From Vulcanimicrobiota bacterium (GTDB lineage Bacteria > Vulcanimicrobiota > Vulcanimicrobiia > Eremiobacterales > Eremiobacteraceae), in assembly GCA_019235715.1 (NCBI GenBank), contig JAFAKE010000004.1:1-46723 (forward strand): a stretch of DNA of 46,723 nucleotides, written 5' to 3'. Position 1 is the first letter of the stretch, and each line of letters starts with the position of its first letter. A model generated the notes under the pieces. That model was given only the letters and a program-made list of their open reading frames with translations. It was not told the DNA's origin and did not search any database. The position numbers and the translations under genes were made by a program. Shown piece after piece: positions 17,209 through 25,167 of this stretch.

Positions 17209-19692
17209 TTACTTCAGCGAGCCCCAGCGGTGATCGAAGGTTATCGTGATCATGTGGGGGGCGGTCGAGTAGGCAGTCGTCTGGTACGGCCCGGCGGCGC
17301 CGTTGTAAGGCACGCCGCAGTCGAAACATGAGAAGATCAGCGCGTTCTTGTTGAACATGTTCCACCACCCGACGTGCAGCCAACTCGAGCCGATGGGAGC
17401 ATTTAGCGTCGCGTTGTAGACCCAAAATGGGGGAACGTTGTAGCTGTTGTTCTGAGCTTCCCAGTCGGCGCCAAACGTGATATTCGTCTTCGGATTCCTC
17501 TGATAGCCGACTTGCCAGCCGAGCTTGTGGAGCGGCACGCCCAGAAACTGCTGACTGTTGAGCACGTTACCGACTGCGATTTCAGTGGAAAGGCTAAGGT
17601 TGGTCGGGTATGCCGACTGCGTGTTGTAGTAACCGTGCACGTAGAATCCATTCGAAACCGGAACCGTTGCGGCGGCTTCGATGCCCGAATAGACGGTGCC
17701 GGCAAGGTTGATCGGCTGCTGGATATATGCGATCGGCGTGCCATCCGAAAACGGCGGCGTGCCCGGTGGCGCCGGCAGGATGTCGTCGTAGATGTGGTTG
17801 TGCAGTTGCGTATGGTAGATGTCGACGCTGACGTCGCCGTTCGAGCCCCAGGTGTGTTCGGCGCCCAGATCCCATCCGGTGGCGGTTTCAGGCTGGATCG
17901 CTGGATTGCCTGACGACGCGACGCAAAACGGCGAATCCGGATCGCCGGCGGGGCAGCCGAACGGCGAAAAGCCTGATTGCGACGCCGCGGTGTTCAGCGG
18001 CGTGTAGATGTCCGCAAGTGTGGGCGGCGCGAACGCGCTCGCATAGGATGCGCGAAACACGGTATTCGCATCCGGCTGGTTGATGATGGAGATGCGCGGA
18101 TCGAACCGGTTCGTGTTCAAGGGCGTGTAATTGCTCAAGAAGGCGGCAATCGTCGTGCTCCACTTGTTTGAGATCTGCCAGTCGTCGCGCGCTAAGTACG
18201 TGCGCTCGATCTGGATCCCCGACGTGTACGGTATTTGGTTGAACGTCGCGGGGGTCGAACCGCTCAATGAGCCGTATAAGAACGAGTCGCCGTTGCCGCC
18301 GATGGCCAGCGTGACCGTATGGTTGCCGAACGGGCGCTCCCATGAAGCGATCTGTCCGGTCAGATGATCGAGCGAGCGCTGGATGAAGCAGCAGGCCGAG
18401 GGCGGTGTCGATCCATTCTGACCATCGACGACGCGCTCGAGCCACATGCTGTACCAGCGCACTTCAAGGCTGCCACCGCCGATCTCGCTGTGCAAGTCGG
18501 CCGAATAGCGAGGCTGGATATTCCACACGTAGTTGCCGGGGAAACCGAAGAACAAGGGATATCCTGCGGGGTCGAACTGCACTGGATTGCTCGCCGGATT
18601 TGCGAGCAATCCGAACTGGTTGCGTGTGTCGCTCTCGTCGTTGAAGGTCGCGACGAGGTACGTCGAATTCGAAAGGTCGTAGCGTACCTTCCCCATGCCC
18701 GAATAGAGGTTGAACTGCAGCGTCGGCTGGTTCACCTGGCCGACGGACGTCGTGCTGCCCGATGTGTCCACCAGATATGGTTGCGGGATAAAACCCCAGC
18801 TGTAGTACTGATGGAGATCTATGATATAGCCGAAACGGCCGATCGTGTTGGTTTCGGTGAGGTTCCAGTCCGATGTGCCAAAGCCACCGAAGCCCAGGAT
18901 CGCCTCACCGCCCTCGGTGCGGAGAGGGTCGCGAGTCACGAGGTTTACTGTACCGCCGATCGAGTTGGCTCCGAACAGCGACGACCCGCCGACGCCTTTG
19001 ACCACCTCGACGCGCTGATAGATCGCCGGCGTCAACGCTGAAACGTCAAAGTCGCCGTACTGCCCGTTGCGCATCGGCTCGCCATCTTGCTGAACGAGGA
19101 TCTCGTAGCCGGTGTTACTCCCGCCGACGAATCCACCCGCACCGCGAATCGTGAACGTCGCCACGTTTCCGGGCGCGCCGTTGTCGTAGTGTTCGACGGT
19201 GACGCCGGGAAGATACGCAAGCCCATTTTGGATCTGGAACTGGCTATTTTGCACGAACTGTTGATTGGTGACGATGACGGTCGGCGCGGGTGCTGTGCTC
19301 ACCCCGGCATGGCCCTTGACGACGACCGTACCGAGCTTGGAGATGCTCGACGTCGTCACGGCTTGCACGAACAAGACGAGGTCAAATTTTTGGCCGTCGG
19401 CGAGCGCGAACGGCGCCGTCTCATAGGGTTCGAAATTTTTCGCGTCGGCGCGCAGCGTGTACGATCCGGCTGCGACATCCTCAAACGCGAACTTCCCATT
19501 CTTATCCGTCGTCGTCGACCGCGCCGTGCCCGCGCCGCGGAGGTGTACGGTTGCGTCGGCGACCGGCGTGCCCGGTCCGGCGGATGCCACCGTGCCGGTA
19601 ACCGCGCCCGCGGCCGCTGCAGCGGGATGCGGGCACATAAAGATCGCAATGAAAAGAGAAACTACAAGAAGTCGGACGATCGTGGGTCTCAT
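17209..19692 (-). CDS. TonB-dependent outer-membrane receptor with carboxypeptidase-regulatory-like N-terminal domain
   Basis: 827 aa. Signal peptide MRPTIVRLLVVSLFIAIFMC with AAAAA cleavage region, then a CarboxypepD_reg-like domain (about 30-115: VTGTVASAGPGTPVADATVH, NGKFAFEDVAAGSYTLRA). A TonB plug follows (about 140-260, with LAYLPGVTVE, FTIRGAGG, GGSSLFGANSIGGTVNLVTR), then a beta-barrel to the C-terminus (ITITFDHRWGSLK). The start ATG at 19692 has GAGGAG nine nt upstream. It implies a Gram-negative-type envelope. Ligand class cannot be told from sequence; no neighbouring TonB, ExbB or siderophore gene is present. An AT-rich stretch with TATAAT (19770-19775) lies about 80 nt upstream. 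Confidence 0.92.
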   Translation of the reverse strand: MRPTIVRLLVVSLFIAIFMCPHPAAAAAGAVTGTVASAGPGTPVADATVHLRGAGTARSTTTDKNGKFAFEDVAAGSYTLRADAKNFEPYETAPFALADGQKFDLVLFVQAVTTSSISKLGTVVVKGHAGVSTAPAPTVIVTNQQFVQNSQFQIQNGLAYLPGVTVEHYDNGAPGNVATFTIRGAGGFVGGSNTGYEILVQQDGEPMRNGQYGDFDVSALTPAIYQRVEVVKGVGGSSLFGANSIGGTVNLVTRDPLRTEGGEAILGFGGFGTSDWNLTETNTIGRFGYIIDLHQYYSWGFIPQPYLVDTSGSTTSVGQVNQPTLQFNLYSGMGKVRYDLSNSTYLVATFNDESDTRNQFGLLANPASNPVQFDPAGYPLFFGFPGNYVWNIQPRYSADLHSEIGGGSLEVRWYSMWLERVVDGQNGSTPPSACCFIQRSLDHLTGQIASWERPFGNHTVTLAIGGNGDSFLYGSLSGSTPATFNQIPYTSGIQIERTYLARDDWQISNKWSTTIAAFLSNYTPLNTNRFDPRISIINQPDANTVFRASYASAFAPPTLADIYTPLNTAASQSGFSPFGCPAGDPDSPFCVASSGNPAIQPETATGWDLGAEHTWGSNGDVSVDIYHTQLHNHIYDDILPAPPGTPPFSDGTPIAYIQQPINLAGTVYSGIEAAATVPVSNGFYVHGYYNTQSAYPTNLSLSTEIAVGNVLNSQQFLGVPLHKLGWQVGYQRNPKTNITFGADWEAQNNSYNVPPFWVYNATLNAPIGSSWLHVGWWNMFNKNALIFSCFDCGVPYNGAAGPYQTTAYSTAPHMITITFDHRWGSLK

Positions 19693-19769
19693 CCTCACCT
19701 GCTCCTCAAAATGCCCTGAAACGGGCGCGCTTTCGATTATGGAGCGGTGCCGACCATCTTTAAGCCTAT

Positions 19770-19775
19770 ATTATA
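19770..19775 (-). promoter_or_regulatory. Probable -10 box for the TonB-dependent receptor gene
   Basis: A perfect TATAAT on the minus strand lies in an AT-rich island (about 19760-19800) that stands out in this high-GC sequence. The -35 region is poor (AACCTT or CCTTAA depending on spacing), which suggests an activator-dependent promoter. The receptor start is about 78 nt downstream. Confidence 0.5.
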
Positions 19776-19917
19776 TTTTGTTGAAAACTGTTAAGGTTCA
19801 GAGAGAAGGCCGTTCGAGAGGCGGCGACGGTTGGAAAATGGCCGCTTGATCGATTGCTCACAAGTCAGCGAGCAACGACCGAGCAGCTCGACAACCGGGT
19901 TTTTTTGGCGGATGCGA

Positions 19918-19993
19918 TGGAGCCGACGGTCAGGCTCGAACTGACGACCTGCGGTTTACGAAACCGCTGCTCTACCGGCTGAGCTACGTCGGC
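19918..19993 (-). tRNA. tRNA-Thr (anticodon CGT), CCA encoded
   Basis: A complete cloverleaf reads on the minus strand. The acceptor is GCCGACG/CGTCGGC. The D arm is GCTC/GAGC around AGCCGGTA. The anticodon stem GCGGT/ACCGC encloses the loop TTCGTAA, giving anticodon CGT (Thr, reads ACG). The T arm is GTCAG/CTGAC with loop TTCGAGC. The discriminator T is followed by an encoded CCA. It stands alone between the TonB-receptor and PQQ-dehydrogenase genes. Confidence 0.96.
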
Positions 19994-20048
19994 GTGGTGG
20001 AAGCGTCGGAGTTCTCTGCTCCCGAGAGCCGGGCCTGCGCGGGGGTGA

Positions 20049-21779
20049 TTGCGTCTTCGCGAGCAAAACGCCCGCGCGATGCTACTCCTTCTGCTCGCGT
20101 TCGCGTTGCTCACGCCGGACGCCGCCTGGCCGACGTACGGATTCGATTTGGCGAACACGCGCCACACTGAGATCAATCAGATCGATGTGACAAATGTGTC
20201 GAGGCTGCGGGTGGCGTGGCGATACCAAGACCGTGCCGCCGGTGAGATGGAATCGTCACCGGTCGTCGTCGATGGCACGCTGTATGTCACGACGAGCGAG
20301 CACGATAGCGTTGTCGCGCTGGATGCCGCCACTGGTGCCAAACGTTGGGAGTACATGCCGACGCTGACTCCGTTCTCATACTGCTGTGCAAAAGCCAACC
20401 GTGGCGTTGCCGTCGCTGACGGTTCCGTCTTTGTGGCCACGTTGGATGGACGTCTCCTGGCGTTGAACGCGGCGACTGGGGAGCTGCGATGGCACGCGCA
20501 GGTCGGCGATCCGCGCGGTGGTTTTTCGGAGACGATGGCGCCGCTCGTCTGGAACGGATTGGTCTTCATCGGAAGTTCGGGCGGCGATTTCGGCATCCGC
20601 GGTTCTTTTTCGGCGTACGACGCCTCGAGTGGTCATTTGCGGTGGCGCTGGTGGACGACGAATCCCGGTTGGGAAGGCGCGTATGTCACGAGCGTGCACG
20701 GCTATCCGCTGCACCGCGACATCGCGCGCGAAAAGGCGGACGCGATCCGCTATCGCGACGCGTGGCGCACCGGCGGCGGCGCAGTGTGGATGACACCGGC
20801 ACTGGATCCGAAACGTCGGATGATCTACTTGTCGACGGGCAATCCAGCACCCGTGCACAACGCCGCAACGCGGCCGGGCGATAATCTCTACACGAATTCG
20901 ATCGTCGCTCTTGACGCCGAGCACGGAACGATGCGCTGGTACTATCAAGAGACCCCGCACGACGTGTGGGATTATGACGCCGCCAGTCCGCCGTTTTTGT
21001 TCGACGTTCGCCACGCTGATGGCCGCACGCGAGCGGCAGTCGGCGAGGCGGGAAAGACAGGATGGCTCTACGTCGTCGACCGAGACAGCGGTGCACTCGT
21101 GAGGATTTCGGAAAATCTCGTGCCTCAGCGCGAGATGTACGCCGTGCGTAGCGGAGGCGTCGCTCAGCCGGGCGTCGGGGGCGGAGCTATCGGCCCCGCT
21201 TCGTACGATCCGCGCAGGCATCTCGCGTTCGTCGTGGCAATCGACCGTCCGGACGAACTGGCGCCAGAGCCGGTCGACTCACGGCCCATGAACCGGCCAT
21301 GGCGCGCGGGGCGCGTGACCGCGCTGAGTCACTCGCAGAACTACATCTGCGCGATCGACATCGACACCGGCAAAGTGAAATGGCGCCGGCACCTTTCGGG
21401 CGGCCCAGGCGAACGCTTCAATTTGGGCTTCATCAGCGGATCGCTCTCAGCTGGCGGGCTGGTGTTTGTGGGAGAGCCCAACGGCGTTCTATTCGCGCTC
21501 GATGCCGGCAGCGGCGCTGTGCTTTGGCGTTACGAGATCGGACGCGACGACGCGCCGACGGTTCAAAACGATCTCACCTTCACGCAAAAACTGCGCGCCT
21601 TCGCACGTTCGATCTATGTCAGGCTCTTCGATCTTCCCGAAGGGCCGCCGACGTACGCGCGAATCGATGGGCCGCCGGTGAGCTATGTTGTCAATGGGAA
21701 ACAATACATCGCGCTGTGTGCTGATGTCTTCGCCGGCGGAGTCGAACGCAATGAAGTGTTGGCATTCGCCCTCCCCTGA
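20049..21779 (+). CDS. PQQ-dependent alcohol dehydrogenase-like beta-propeller protein
   Basis: 576 aa from a TTG start. A signal peptide (n-region MRLREQNARA, core MLLLLLAFALLT, DAA cleavage) targets it to the periplasm. Repeated propeller blades with tryptophan-docking motifs (VVALDAATGAKRWEY, LLALNAATGELRWHA, IVALDAEHGTMRWYY, VLFALDAGSGAVLWRY) identify an eight-bladed quinoprotein. A vicinal Cys pair SYCCAK (112-113) matches the disulfide of methanol/ethanol dehydrogenases and TPHDVWDYD (302-310) the region near the active-site Asp. There is no CxxCH, so no attached cytochrome c domain, and no partner cytochrome or pqq genes are nearby. An ATG at 20079 would shorten the n-region. Substrate is unknown, probably an alcohol or sugar. 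Confidence 0.87.
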   Translation: MRLREQNARAMLLLLLAFALLTPDAAWPTYGFDLANTRHTEINQIDVTNVSRLRVAWRYQDRAAGEMESSPVVVDGTLYVTTSEHDSVVALDAATGAKRWEYMPTLTPFSYCCAKANRGVAVADGSVFVATLDGRLLALNAATGELRWHAQVGDPRGGFSETMAPLVWNGLVFIGSSGGDFGIRGSFSAYDASSGHLRWRWWTTNPGWEGAYVTSVHGYPLHRDIAREKADAIRYRDAWRTGGGAVWMTPALDPKRRMIYLSTGNPAPVHNAATRPGDNLYTNSIVALDAEHGTMRWYYQETPHDVWDYDAASPPFLFDVRHADGRTRAAVGEAGKTGWLYVVDRDSGALVRISENLVPQREMYAVRSGGVAQPGVGGGAIGPASYDPRRHLAFVVAIDRPDELAPEPVDSRPMNRPWRAGRVTALSHSQNYICAIDIDTGKVKWRRHLSGGPGERFNLGFISGSLSAGGLVFVGEPNGVLFALDAGSGAVLWRYEIGRDDAPTVQNDLTFTQKLRAFARSIYVRLFDLPEGPPTYARIDGPPVSYVVNGKQYIALCADVFAGGVERNEVLAFALP

Positions 21780-21805
21780 CAAAGCCGCACACGCGCCTTC
21801 CGAAC

Positions 21806-21835
21806 GAAAGAAAAGAACCACGATTATCGTGGTTC
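21806..21835 (-). terminator. Intrinsic terminator (minus strand)
   Basis: A perfect inverted repeat GAACCACGAT / ATCGTGGTTC (21815-21835) is followed on the minus strand by TTTTCTTT. It can close the rpsF-to-dnaB operon (dnaB stop about 180 nt upstream) or the short transcript from the promoter at 21858-21886. The converging PQQ-dehydrogenase gene ends 35 nt away. Confidence 0.75.
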
Positions 21836-21857
21836 GGGGGCAGATCCGTCACGGCCT

Positions 21858-21886
21858 ATTATAGCTCGTTTGCGGTAGTTGCGCAA
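21858..21886 (-). promoter_or_regulatory. Consensus-like sigma70 promoter pointing at an adjacent terminator
   Basis: On the minus strand TTGCGC (21886-21881), a 17-nt spacer and a perfect TATAAT (21863-21858). The predicted transcript starts near 21851 and meets the terminator at 21835-21806 within about 45 nt. No gene lies downstream on this strand, only the antisense of the PQQ-dehydrogenase gene. Confidence 0.5.
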
Positions 21887-21935
21887 CTGGAACGGCGTCA
21901 GGCCCGCGCCGCCGCTCCATCCGCTTGACGGAAGC

Positions 21936-21975
21936 TGGAGATGATGGGAAGTCGAACCCACACGCTTGGTGTGAC
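21936..21975 (-). other. tRNA/tmRNA T-arm-like element
   Basis: The minus strand carries GTGGGTTCGACTTCCCAT followed by CATCTCCA, like the 3' end of a tRNA or tmRNA but with one extra T in the loop. No matching 5' acceptor strand is found between it and the dnaB stop. It could be a decayed tRNA fragment, an old attachment site or part of an unknown structured RNA. A CTCCA/TGGAG hairpin follows at once. Confidence 0.35.
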
Positions 21976-22014
21976 GGACCTGCGCCCGAACGTAAAGGAT
22001 GCCGAAGATGCGAA

Positions 22015-23364
22015 CTAATACTCGGAGTGTTCGAGATCGACGTCTGAGAATGACGTGAACTTCTTGTCGAAGCGCAGCAGCACGGTGCCCGTGGGCCCGT
22101 TGCGCTGCTTGGCGATGATCACTTCGGCCAAGTTCTCGTTTTCCGGCGTCGGCGGATTGTAGTACTCATCGCGGTAGATAAACGAGACGACATCGGCTTC
22201 CTGCTCGATGCCGCCCGATTCGCGCAAGTCCGAGAGCAGCGGGCGCTTGTCGTTGCGCATTTCGGGAGCACGGTTGAGCTGTGCGAGCGCCAATACCGGT
22301 AGTTTCAGCTCCTTGGCGAGCGTCTTCAGACCGCGGCAAATGTCGTCGATGATCTCGACGCGGTTGACGGCTTTAGGGTTGCTCGACTGCAGCAGCTGCA
22401 AGTAATCGACGATGATCAGGTCTAGTCCGTATTTCGCGTGCAGCCGGCGCGCACGCGAGCGCACTTCGCTCACGCGCAGGGCGGCTGAATCGTCGATGTG
22501 GATGGCGAGGTCCGCGAGCTCGCCCATCGCCGCGGAGATCTTGCCCCAGTCATCATCTTTTATATTACCAGTTCGCAGGCGCTGTGCGTCGATGCGCGAC
22601 TCCGCCGACAGCAGACGCTGGATGAGCTGGTTGCTGCTCATCTCGAGCGAAAACACCGCGACCGCGCGGCCGGCTTGTTTGGCTGCGTGCACCGCGATGT
22701 TAAGCGCGAGCGACGTCTTGCCCATTGAGGGGCGCGCTGCGACGATCACGAGCTCTCCTGGTTGGAAGCCGGCCGTAAACTGATCGAGCGATTTGAAGCC
22801 CGATGGCACGCCCGTGATCTGGCCTTGCTGGTGGTAGAGCTTGTTGATCTGCTCGAACGCTGGCTTGAGCAGGTCTTTGACCTGCGTAAACCCGCCTTGC
22901 TGGCGATGGCCGATCTGGAAGATCATCTGCTCGCATTGATCGAGCGTCTCTTCGACGTCGTCAGTGGGCTCGAAGCCGGCCATCGAGATGCGCCCGCCGG
23001 CGGTGATGAGCGCGCGCAGGATCGCTTTCTCGGAGACGACCTTGGCGTAGTATTCGGCTGACGCGGTGGTCGGCACAGCATTGAGCAGCTGCGTCAGGAA
23101 ATCGAGGCCGCCGACGTCGTCGAGCAGACGGCGGCGGCGCAGTTCTTCGGCGACGGAGATCTTGTCGACCGGTTCGCCGCGCTCGTAGAGCGCCGAGATG
23201 ATCTCATAGAGCGTCGCATGATGCGGCGCGTAGAAATCCTCACGCCGTACGATCTCTGAGACGACCGGCACCAACTCGCGATCGACCATCAACGCGCCCA
23301 ACACCGCCTGCTCCGCGTCGAGGTTCTGCGGGGGGATACGGTCGATGGGAGATGCGAGCGCCAT
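22015..23364 (-). CDS. dnaB: Replicative DNA helicase DnaB
   Basis: 449 aa hexameric 5'-3' helicase that unwinds DNA at the replication fork. The N-terminal DnaB domain starts at IPPQNLDAEQAVLGALMVD. A linker follows, then the RecA-like motor with Walker A ARPSMGKTSLAL near 211-222, Walker B DLIIVDYLQLL, QLNRAPE and SDLRESGGIEQEAD. There is no intein and the length is normal. The start ATG at 23364 is clear by homology. It is the last gene of the rpsF-ssb-rpsR-rplI-dnaB cluster; a 197-nt gap with a strong hairpin separates it from rplI, so its level may be set apart from the ribosomal genes. Confidence 0.97.
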   Translation of the reverse strand: MALASPIDRIPPQNLDAEQAVLGALMVDRELVPVVSEIVRREDFYAPHHATLYEIISALYERGEPVDKISVAEELRRRRLLDDVGGLDFLTQLLNAVPTTASAEYYAKVVSEKAILRALITAGGRISMAGFEPTDDVEETLDQCEQMIFQIGHRQQGGFTQVKDLLKPAFEQINKLYHQQGQITGVPSGFKSLDQFTAGFQPGELVIVAARPSMGKTSLALNIAVHAAKQAGRAVAVFSLEMSSNQLIQRLLSAESRIDAQRLRTGNIKDDDWGKISAAMGELADLAIHIDDSAALRVSEVRSRARRLHAKYGLDLIIVDYLQLLQSSNPKAVNRVEIIDDICRGLKTLAKELKLPVLALAQLNRAPEMRNDKRPLLSDLRESGGIEQEADVVSFIYRDEYYNPPTPENENLAEVIIAKQRNGPTGTVLLRFDKKFTSFSDVDLEHSEY

Positions 23365-23493
23365 GATGCTACATTACATCACACGCCGGCGGCGCGCATC
23401 AAGTGCTGGGAACGAATTATTCTGTGGAAAGCGGTGGAAAGAATCTGGGGATTCTGTGCATTGTGTTCTGCCACACGCGCGACCACAAGATAT

Positions 23494-23519
23494 AGCGCCG
23501 GCTTCAAGAAGCCGGCGCT
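23494..23519 (-). repeat. 12-bp inverted repeat between rplI and dnaB
   Basis: AGCGCCGGCTTC-AA-GAAGCCGGCGCT is a perfect 12-bp GC-rich palindrome downstream of the rplI stop. On the minus strand it is followed by ATATCTTGTGG, too T-poor for a strong intrinsic terminator. It may be an attenuator, a processing or stability element, or a REP-like dispersed hairpin. Confidence 0.6.
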
Positions 23520-23561
23520 GCGAAGACCTAGGCGCTGCGTTCGGTGTTACGAAGAGTCAGA

Positions 23562-24008
23562 TCATTCGGCGACGACGCGGACGGTCAGTTTCGCGTTCAC
23601 ACCTGCGACGAGCTTGGCAATGACTTCGTGATCCCCCGCGGTCTTGATCGGTTCGTCGAGCTCGATCTTATGACGGTCAAGCTCTATCGAGAGCGACGAT
23701 TGTACGGCATCCGCGATTTGCGCGTTGGTGACTGCGCCGAAGAGCTTGCCGCTCTCGCCGGCCTTTGCGGCGACCACGATCGGCTTGCCCTCTAAGCGCG
23801 CGGCGAGCGCTTGCGCCTCGGCGAGCGCGACCGCAGCTCGCTTTGCAACCGCGGCACGCTGACGCTCCGCCTGTGCGAGGTTGCCCGCCGTCGCCTCCAC
23901 GGCGATGCCGCGCGGCAACAGAAAGTTGCGGCCGTAGCCATCGGCGACGTCGTAGATCTCCCCCGCGTTGCCCAACGCCTTGAAGTCCTGTTTGAGGATG
24001 ACCTTCAC
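23562..24008 (-). CDS. rplI: 50S ribosomal protein L9
   Basis: 148 aa. The N-terminal domain MKVILKQDFKALGNAGEIYDVADGYGRNFLLPRG contains the standard L9 signature, followed by the long connecting helix (about 41-75, Ala-rich) and the C-terminal rRNA-binding domain ending in LTVRVVAE. Length is normal. It begins 4 nt after rpsR, so it is cotranscribed with it. Confidence 0.98.
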   Translation of the reverse strand: MKVILKQDFKALGNAGEIYDVADGYGRNFLLPRGIAVEATAGNLAQAERQRAAVAKRAAVALAEAQALAARLEGKPIVVAAKAGESGKLFGAVTNAQIADAVQSSLSIELDRHKIELDEPIKTAGDHEVIAKLVAGVNAKLTVRVVAE

Positions 24009-24012
24009 GGGC

Positions 24013-24273
24013 TCACTCCGCCGCGAACGAAAGCAATGCGATGACGCGCGCGCGTTTGATGGCGGTCGTCAGCGCGCGCTGATGTTTCGCGCAGCTTCCC
24101 GAGATGCGGCGCGGCACGATCTTGCCGCGTTCGGAGACGAACTTGCGCAGCTTCGGCGTGTCCTTGTAGTCGATCGCGTCGATCTTGTCGACGCAGAACT
24201 GACAGACCTTGCGTTTGGGCTTGCGATCGACGCCGTCTTTCTTCTTCGGCTTTCTCTTCATCCTGGGAGGCAT
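24013..24273 (-). CDS. rpsR: 30S ribosomal protein S18 (zinc-ribbon form)
   Basis: 86 aa. [33 protein letters not shown] and [16 protein letters not shown] are the S18 core. The paired CxxC and the CxxH in SGSCAKHQR mark the zinc-binding C+ version. It partners with S6, whose gene heads the operon. Its ATG abuts the ssb stop (TAAATG), which favours coupled translation. Confidence 0.98.
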   Translation of the reverse strand: MPPRMKRKPKKKDGVDRKPKRKVCQFCVDKIDAIDYKDTPKLRKFVSERGKIVPRRISGSCAKHQRALTTAIKRARVIALLSFAAE

Positions 24274-24711
24274 TTAGAATGGGACCTCTTCTTCTGATTC
24301 CGCATCGTATTTGTACTCGGGCAGCTCGGATGACGGCGCCGCAGCCGCGCGCTCTTGCGCGGCCCCGCCGCCGCCCATGCCCGGACGCGAGTCGAGCATT
24401 TGGAAATCGTCGGCGACGACTTCGACGGCCGTGCGGCGGTTGTTCTCCTTGTCGGTGTACTCGCGGATCTGGCAGCGGCCAGAGATCAGCACGAGGCGTC
24501 CCTTTTGCAAGAATTCGGCCGCGCGTTCGGCGCGCTGGCGCCAGATGCTGACGCCGAAGAAGTCGGTCTGTTTCTCGCCGCCGTCCCGACCGCGCTGGCG
24601 GTCGACGGCGATGCGAAACGACGTCACCGGAATACCCTGCTGCGTCTGGCGCAACTCGGGATCGGCGACGAGCCGCCCGACGAGCACGATATGATTGTAA
24701 GTACCGGCCAT
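24274..24711 (-). CDS. ssb: Single-stranded DNA-binding protein
   Basis: 145 aa. OB fold with YNHIVLVGRLVADPELRQT at the N-terminus, FRIAVDR, DFFGVSIWRQRAERAAEFL and GRLVLISGRCQIREY. A Gly/Ala linker leads to an acidic tail that ends in EEEVPF, the protein-interaction tip. The start ATG at 24711 (MAGTYNH) is preceded by GGAGG about nine nt upstream; a TTG two codons earlier is less likely. Position between rpsF and rpsR is classical and supports a role at the replication fork. Confidence 0.97.
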   Translation of the reverse strand: MAGTYNHIVLVGRLVADPELRQTQQGIPVTSFRIAVDRQRGRDGGEKQTDFFGVSIWRQRAERAAEFLQKGRLVLISGRCQIREYTDKENNRRTAVEVVADDFQMLDSRPGMGGGGAAQERAAAAPSSELPEYKYDAESEEEVPF

Positions 24712-24766
24712 GATCAAAACCCTCCGATGAAACGCGACGTCCGCCGCGTTGCTACATTAGTTATGT

Positions 24767-25048
24767 CTAGTCTCGTATCAGAAGGGCGCGCAGCACGTCG
24801 TCGTGGAGACGCAGTTGCCGGATCGCTTCCTTGGCGCAATCCGACGGGCCGTCGAACTTCATACAGATGTAATGACCCTCGCGCTGCTTCTTGATCTCAT
24901 ACGCGAGCCGTTTCTTGCCCATCGGCTCGATCGCAATGTCGCCGCCGCCGTTCTTCTTGACGACGTCGGAGAAATGCGACGAGACATCGGTGACCTGCTG
25001 GTCCTCGAGTGCAGGGCGAAGAATATAGGTGATTTCGTAAAGCGACAC
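24767..25048 (-). CDS. rpsF: 30S ribosomal protein S6
   Basis: 93 aa. YEITYILRPALEDQQV, GKKRLAYEIKKQREGHY and IRQLRLHDDVLRALLIRD match S6 throughout. The start is a GTG at 25048 with GGGAGG 13 nt upstream, somewhat distant. It is the first gene of the operon and lies behind a leader of about 110 nt that is a candidate for S6:S18 autoregulation. Confidence 0.97.
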   Translation of the reverse strand: MSLYEITYILRPALEDQQVTDVSSHFSDVVKKNGGGDIAIEPMGKKRLAYEIKKQREGHYICMKFDGPSDCAKEAIRQLRLHDDVLRALLIRD

Positions 25049-25161
25049 TGTGCGTGCGCTGCCTCCCTATGGGCGAAGGCTTGTCCTGACCAGCGCGACG
25101 AGGCGTTGCGGACGAGCAGGAAGGAATTGCTGCGGTCCCATGGCGGGGCCGCCGTGCAAGC
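25049..25161 (-). promoter_or_regulatory. rpsF operon leader, candidate S6:S18-type autoregulatory RNA
   Basis: From the predicted start near 25161 to the rpsF GTG the leader is about 113 nt. GGCTTG (25162-25157, minus strand) can pair with CAAGCC (25083-25078), enclosing C-rich loops. S6:S18-binding leaders upstream of rpsF are known in many phyla, but I cannot confirm the conserved CCG bulge by eye. Confidence 0.4.
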
Positions 25162-25167
25162 CCGCGT

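Noticed and set aside
19880-19910. T-rich run (seven T) as a plus-strand terminator near the tRNA
   Set aside because: No stem immediately precedes the T run; nearby GAGC/GCTC pairing is short and displaced, and no plus-strand gene ends there.
21800-22014. Possible tmRNA (ssrA), ordinary or circularly permuted, from the T-arm-like 3' end and a GCAAACGAG tag-like start
   Set aside because: No 5' acceptor strand pairs with CATCATCTCC in either order, the tag would be four codons long, and the region is too short.
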